From Fidelibacterota bacterium (GTDB lineage: Bacteria > Marinisomatota > Marinisomatia > Marinisomatales > TCS55): a stretch of DNA of 9,951 nucleotides. Positions within the stretch are counted from its first letter, which is position 1. Each line of letters starts with the position of its first letter. The translations under genes and the position numbers were made by a program. Below are positions 7,463 through 9,951 of the stretch, one piece after another. The stretch lies in contig SCKQ01000062.1 in NCBI GenBank assembly GCA_004124535.1, positions 1-9,951 on the forward strand, given 5' to 3'. The notes under the pieces were generated by a model. It saw only the letters and a program-made list of their open reading frames with translations. It was not told the DNA's origin and made no database searches.

Positions 7463-7470
7463 TTAGTCCT
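7371..7470. repeat. 100 bp nested inverted repeat with AGGAC iterons, candidate replication origin
   Basis: The outer arms are AGGACAGTAGGACTATAAA (7371-7389) and the complement of AGGACTAACAGGACTATAAA (7451-7470). Eleven bases (AGGACTATAAA) are identical in inverted orientation, and a second AGGAC lies 8-9 bp further out in each arm. Inside is a second inverted repeat, CATAAACT near 7411 and AGTTTATA near 7433, flanked by A/T runs that also pair. The centre is TACGTGTACGTGTA, a 6 bp direct repeat. The right arm covers the last codons of the helicase gene. Its position directly behind the replication helicase fits an origin or Rep-binding site. A regulatory or RNA-structure role for the following integrase unit is the alternative. 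Confidence 0.6.
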
Positions 7471-9235
7471 GATTATTAAAATCAATACCGACATAAACTC
7501 TGTTTCCGCCTATTTTTTCCGATTCCATACCCATTGATTTCATACGCTTGCCAAATGTAATCTGGGGCACTGGCTTACCGCTGGCATTTTTCTCATGCCA
7601 ATCCATATAATAATGGTATACAACCTTGGCTGGTGTCGAATCATAGCTACCATTTTTTTCTACGCCTGTCTCATCAATCCATTGAGCGACCACATCGCTT
7701 TCAGCTTTGTATTCATTCACCGCAATCACAACTCTGGGTGGTTGTTTCTTTAGTGTGGTATATGTCCATTGTAAGAATCCTTGATAGAGACGATTTATTA
7801 TCCCACTTGACTCCTGTTTCAGTTCTGCAAGAATGTTTGTGTTGCGGTTCTCACCCTTGAACTGGCGGTCAAACGGAATCACAACCATCCTTCGCCAGAA
7901 AGCGTCGGAAAGATCATCTGTTTTCGGCAAATTATTAGTGGCACACCAAAGTTTTACCTTGGAGCGAAATTCAAAGAATTCACCGTAAAGAAATCTGGCA
8001 GTTATCTTATCTCCGCCAGTCATCTCCTTGATCCGTTCTTGATCCCAGTTCTTACCCTCACCGCTCTCATTGGCTGTTACTATTCTTGCTTTTGAAAGAC
8101 GTGCCAGATCATTAGTGTTGGCGCTGTTATACTTTTTTAAAAAGGCATCAAATCTTGTATGAACGAGATAGTCACCTAAGACATGACTCATAAGATCCAG
8201 CAACACTGACTTACCATTGGCACCGTTGCCATTAAGAATAAACATACACTGCTCTTCAGTCAGCCCGCTCATTGAATACCCCAAGCACATTAACAGGTAC
8301 TCTGCCAATTCTTCATCACCATTCATTATATCAATCAAAAACTGATCAAAGGATGGACAATCTGCATTGGAATCATAATTAATTCCGCTAGATTGGCTGA
8401 TCATATGTTCTGGCTTCCCCTGTATGAATGATTCATCCGTTAAAACCAGAATACCATTATTGCACTGGAAGAGCAGTACATCCTGATCCCAGTCATCGGA
8501 TGTAGTTGCAAATTCAGGTAATGTGGATGCGACAGAAAGCATAGAATCCATATTTGACTTGTTTCCGCTGCGGACCCCAAAATTGAACATGGCAGACTTT
8601 TCTCCTGGGTGCTTGATAGTAATGGCATGACACTGCCTAACCTGAGATACATCAAGAGCATAAGAATAAATCTCTTTCTTCACATCTTTTTGCCAGTATT
8701 GTCCATTCCAGACATACCATATTTTATTTGTATGGTTAAACTGCATTTTATCAGAGTGCAGTTCCGCAAATAGTTTTGCATTACCGCCATCACTCATGTC
8801 ATATTTATTGATACGCTCAGCCTGGGCAAGCTCATCAATAGTTGAAATGTCAGCCTTGCCCAGATAAATATCTTCCAGCACCCTCATTTTCTCATTGTAC
8901 TTCGTATAGCTGATCAGTTTTTTAGCATAGGTCGGGAGATTTGCGGGTATTACTCCATTTTCGGTATATAACTCAGTTAAGTAATACGCACCACCGATCT
9001 TTTCCAGTTTGCCAGTTTCCTTGAGCCGATTATTCACCGTGGTCAAATCAATAACTTGCTTGGATTTTTCCAAATCCTTAATGGCTATGAATACTATCCG
9101 CTCAAACTCATACATGAAATCACTTGGACTCAACTTGGCAACCCATTCATTTTCCAAGTAGGATGGATCATTTATCAGACCCCCAATGATCGACATTTCC
9201 AAGCCTTGGTCTTTCTTTATTTTGATATCAGCCAT
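7463..9235 (-). CDS. Replication protein: DnaB N-terminal-like domain fused to D5/P4-type SF3 helicase
   Basis: This 590-residue protein is the likely replication initiator/helicase of the element. Residues 8-122 resemble the N-terminal helical domain of DnaB: QGLEMSIIGGLINDPSYL, VIDLTTVNNRLKETGKLEKIGG, then YYLTELYTENGVIPANLPTY. Residues 150-300 match the D5 N-terminal region (IWYVWNGQYWQKD at 172-184). The superfamily 3 ATPase follows: Walker A GNGANGKS (336-343), the Walker B-type strand ARIVTANES (383-391), motif C LWCATNNLP (429-437), and the likely arginine finger FWRRM (446-450). The C-terminal 500-590 looks like the winged-helix end of phage/plasmid P4-type primase-helicases. No archaeo-eukaryotic primase or TOPRIM domain is visible, so priming may come from host DnaG or another protein. 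The start is ATG 9235, directly after the upstream TAG, with AGGG 7 nt before it. The gene is in one unit with the 100- and 76-residue proteins. Confidence 0.92.
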   Translation of the reverse strand: MADIKIKKDQGLEMSIIGGLINDPSYLENEWVAKLSPSDFMYEFERIVFIAIKDLEKSKQVIDLTTVNNRLKETGKLEKIGGAYYLTELYTENGVIPANLPTYAKKLISYTKYNEKMRVLEDIYLGKADISTIDELAQAERINKYDMSDGGNAKLFAELHSDKMQFNHTNKIWYVWNGQYWQKDVKKEIYSYALDVSQVRQCHAITIKHPGEKSAMFNFGVRSGNKSNMDSMLSVASTLPEFATTSDDWDQDVLLFQCNNGILVLTDESFIQGKPEHMISQSSGINYDSNADCPSFDQFLIDIMNGDEELAEYLLMCLGYSMSGLTEEQCMFILNGNGANGKSVLLDLMSHVLGDYLVHTRFDAFLKKYNSANTNDLARLSKARIVTANESGEGKNWDQERIKEMTGGDKITARFLYGEFFEFRSKVKLWCATNNLPKTDDLSDAFWRRMVVIPFDRQFKGENRNTNILAELKQESSGIINRLYQGFLQWTYTTLKKQPPRVVIAVNEYKAESDVVAQWIDETGVEKNGSYDSTPAKVVYHYYMDWHEKNASGKPVPQITFGKRMKSMGMESEKIGGNRVYVGIDFNNQD

Positions 9236-9538
9236 CTAACTACCCTGACATCTGCTTTTAGAGGTCAATATGGGGGCGGTTTCTACAAAAAATAGATCGT
9301 TAACGGCATCTTTTTCCGGTTTTTGACCTGTGATCCGCTCAAGGGACTTCCTCGCCTTCTCCGGCTTATAATATTGAGTTCTAAAAACCTTCATTGGATC
9401 ATTGTAGCATTTAATACATAGGGATGTGTTCTTTCTTCTTTGAAGCTTCCTTTTAACGGATGGGTCATTACTTTGGATTCGCCACCATTTGTCTCCCCTT
9501 ACCTCTTGCCACAAATAAGTCATGTAACGATCAGCCAT
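9236..9538 (-). CDS. Hypothetical basic 100-residue protein upstream of the helicase
   Basis: I do not recognise this protein. It is rich in Lys and Arg (SVKRKLQRRKNTSL at 27-40), has a single CxxC (Cys41-Cys44), and two aromatic segments (MTYLWQEVRGDKWWRI at 6-21 and MKVFRTQYYKPEKARKSL at 49-66). This suggests a small nucleic-acid-binding alpha/beta protein. The frame could be extended to a TTG at 9583, but ATG 9538 is preferred: it gives a short 8-nt overlap with the stop of the helix-turn-helix gene instead of 53 nt. The TAG stop touches the helicase ATG with no gap, so the two are probably translationally coupled. The position suggests an accessory replication factor, by inference only. 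Confidence 0.72.
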   Translation of the reverse strand: MADRYMTYLWQEVRGDKWWRIQSNDPSVKRKLQRRKNTSLCIKCYNDPMKVFRTQYYKPEKARKSLERITGQKPEKDAVNDLFFVETAPILTSKSRCQGS

Positions 9539-9761
9539 TAAGCCATCTTCTGATATCTTTCTCTTGGAATAATAGTTTGCCAAGCTTTTTACTGCATTTC
9601 AACTGGCCTCGTTTTACAGCCTTTCTAATTGTACTGGCGCTGCAGCTAATTAATGTGGATACAGCACTGATATCGAGGAAACGATTGGTTGTTTTTCCAT
9701 CCAATTTTTTCTCGATTCTCTCGAGCTGTTCCTTAATTGGTATTAGTTCTGTGGATATCAT
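9531..9761 (-). CDS. Small coiled-coil plus helix-turn-helix DNA-binding protein
   Basis: A 76-residue protein. Residues 2-22 form an amphipathic helix (IPIKEQLERIEKKLDG), probably a short coiled coil for dimer formation. Residues 28-75 form an HTH_17-type excisionase/regulator fold: FLDISAVSTLISCSASTIRK is the helix-turn-helix, followed by AVKRGQLKCSKKLGKLLFQ and the end helix DIRRWLNG. AAGGTG lies 5 nt before the ATG at 9761, a good ribosome site. It is the first gene after the terminator and so heads the replication unit, overlapping the next gene by 8 nt. A regulator of the unit or a second directionality factor is likely. This architecture is common in mobile elements of Bacteroidetes-like bacteria. 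Confidence 0.85.
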   Translation of the reverse strand: MISTELIPIKEQLERIEKKLDGKTTNRFLDISAVSTLISCSASTIRKAVKRGQLKCSKKLGKLLFQEKDIRRWLNG

Positions 9762-9762
9762 A

Positions 9763-9866
9763 ATATCACCTTTACTTTATTTGAGTAATTCATGGTGCGG
9801 AATTTGATGCAATTAGTATACGAAAAAAGAAAATGCACCCCCTGTAAAGGGGTTTACGGGGGCAAG
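9763..9866. other. Intergenic region upstream of the helix-turn-helix gene
   Basis: About 100 bp with the terminator on its right side. After the T-run a TATACT (9815-9820, minus strand) could serve as a -10, but the matching -35 position falls in the terminator stem and is poor. No other site is evident, so the promoter of the replication unit is uncertain. Confidence 0.35.
9821..9862 (-). terminator. Rho-independent terminator after the right-edge gene
   Basis: The minus-strand RNA can form CCCCC-GTAAA, loop CCCC, TTTAC-A-GGGGG: ten base pairs with one bulged A and a 4-nt loop. After TGCA it is followed by TTTTCTTTTTT. It begins 5 bp past the TAA of the partial gene at the right edge, so it closes that unit and separates it from the helix-turn-helix gene. 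Confidence 0.8.
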
Positions 9867-9941
9867 TTACCGAGAGGGTTTTAGATTATATAGCTTTCCC
9901 TCAATAATATTGCGTATTGTTTTACGGGAGTAAGTTTTACC
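9853..9941. repeat. Imperfect direct repeat TTTACGGG(G/A)G(C/T)AAGTT
   Basis: TTTACGGGGGCAAGTTACC at 9853-9871 and TTTACGGGAGTAAGTTTTACC at 9921-9941 share an 8-base identical core and most of the rest, 68 bp apart. One copy lies in the partial gene and one spans its stop and the terminator. It may be a binding site pair or chance. Confidence 0.35.
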
Positions 9942-9950
9942 ATCATAATC
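9867..9950 (-). CDS. 3' end of an unknown gene running off the right edge
   Basis: The minus strand is open from the edge to TAA at 9869-9867 and gives the last 27 residues of a basic protein. It contains YSRKTIRNIIEGKLYN, a pattern like the recognition helix of small helix-turn-helix domains (T-I-R-x-I-I-x-G-K). The intrinsic terminator 5 bp downstream supports it as a real gene end. Too little is visible to name a family. A competing frame (9881-9946) gives a 21-residue peptide and is less well placed. Confidence 0.55.
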   Translation of the reverse strand, partial: DYDGKTYSRKTIRNIIEGKLYNLKPSR

Positions 9951-9951
9951 T

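Noticed and set aside
7371..7470. Simple rho-independent terminator of the helicase gene
   Set aside because: The arms are far apart, the structure is nested, and no T-run follows the outer stem, so an origin or regulatory site is more likely.
9539..9583. TTG start at 9583 for the 100-residue protein
   Set aside because: It would overlap the HTH gene by 53 nt; the ATG at 9538 gives an 8-nt overlap and is a better codon.
9881..9946. A 21-residue frame beginning ATGATG near the right edge
   Set aside because: It is very short and stops before the terminator; the frame ending at 9867 lies directly against the terminator and is open to the edge.

Overview
The window looks like a piece of a bacterial chromosome with ordinary host genes on the left (about 1-5507) and one end of an integrated mobile element on the right (about 5508-9951). 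Every gene I can support reads on the minus strand. The host half suggests a free-living, probably marine or sediment bacterium of the Fibrobacteres-Chlorobi-Bacteroidetes side of the tree (Marinimicrobia or Calditrichaeota-like). This rests on style only: a FecR-domain protein joined to an outer-membrane-barrel-like region with DxDxDG calcium loops, moderate A+T content, and a tRNA gene without an encoded CCA end. The taxonomic guess is weak.

Host half, in the direction of transcription (right to left): a tRNA-Ser(CGA) gene with a TATAAT box just upstream; a 142-residue 4-hydroxybenzoyl-CoA-thioesterase-family protein whose ATG lies 3 nt after the tRNA; a 934-residue FAD and Fe-S D-lactate/2-hydroxyacid dehydrogenase that starts inside a TAATG overlap with the thioesterase; and, 86 bp further on, a secreted FecR-domain protein that runs off the left edge. 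The tRNA, thioesterase and dehydrogenase probably form one transcription unit.

Element half, in the direction of transcription: the 3' end of an unknown gene at the right edge, closed by an intrinsic terminator; a 76-residue coiled-coil plus helix-turn-helix protein; an unrecognised 100-residue protein; and a 590-residue replication protein that joins a DnaB N-terminal-like domain to a D5/P4-type superfamily 3 helicase and has no visible primase domain. Next comes a 180 bp non-coding stretch dominated by a 100 bp nested inverted repeat. It is followed by an excisionase-like 83-residue protein, an unrecognised 88-residue protein and a tyrosine integrase, coupled by 4-nt stop/start overlaps. 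Three phased TTGGTT repeats lie between the integrase and the tRNA.

The order helix-turn-helix protein, helicase, excisionase-like protein, integrase, tRNA is that of a small integrative element such as a phage satellite or integrative plasmid. The helicase would replicate the excised circle and the excisionase/integrase pair would move it. The most unusual points are a cysteine cluster (CxC-x13-CxxC) inserted in the integrase catalytic domain, the DnaB_N-SF3 fusion, the nested inverted repeat that could be an origin, and the element lying on the 5' side of the tRNA rather than its 3' side.
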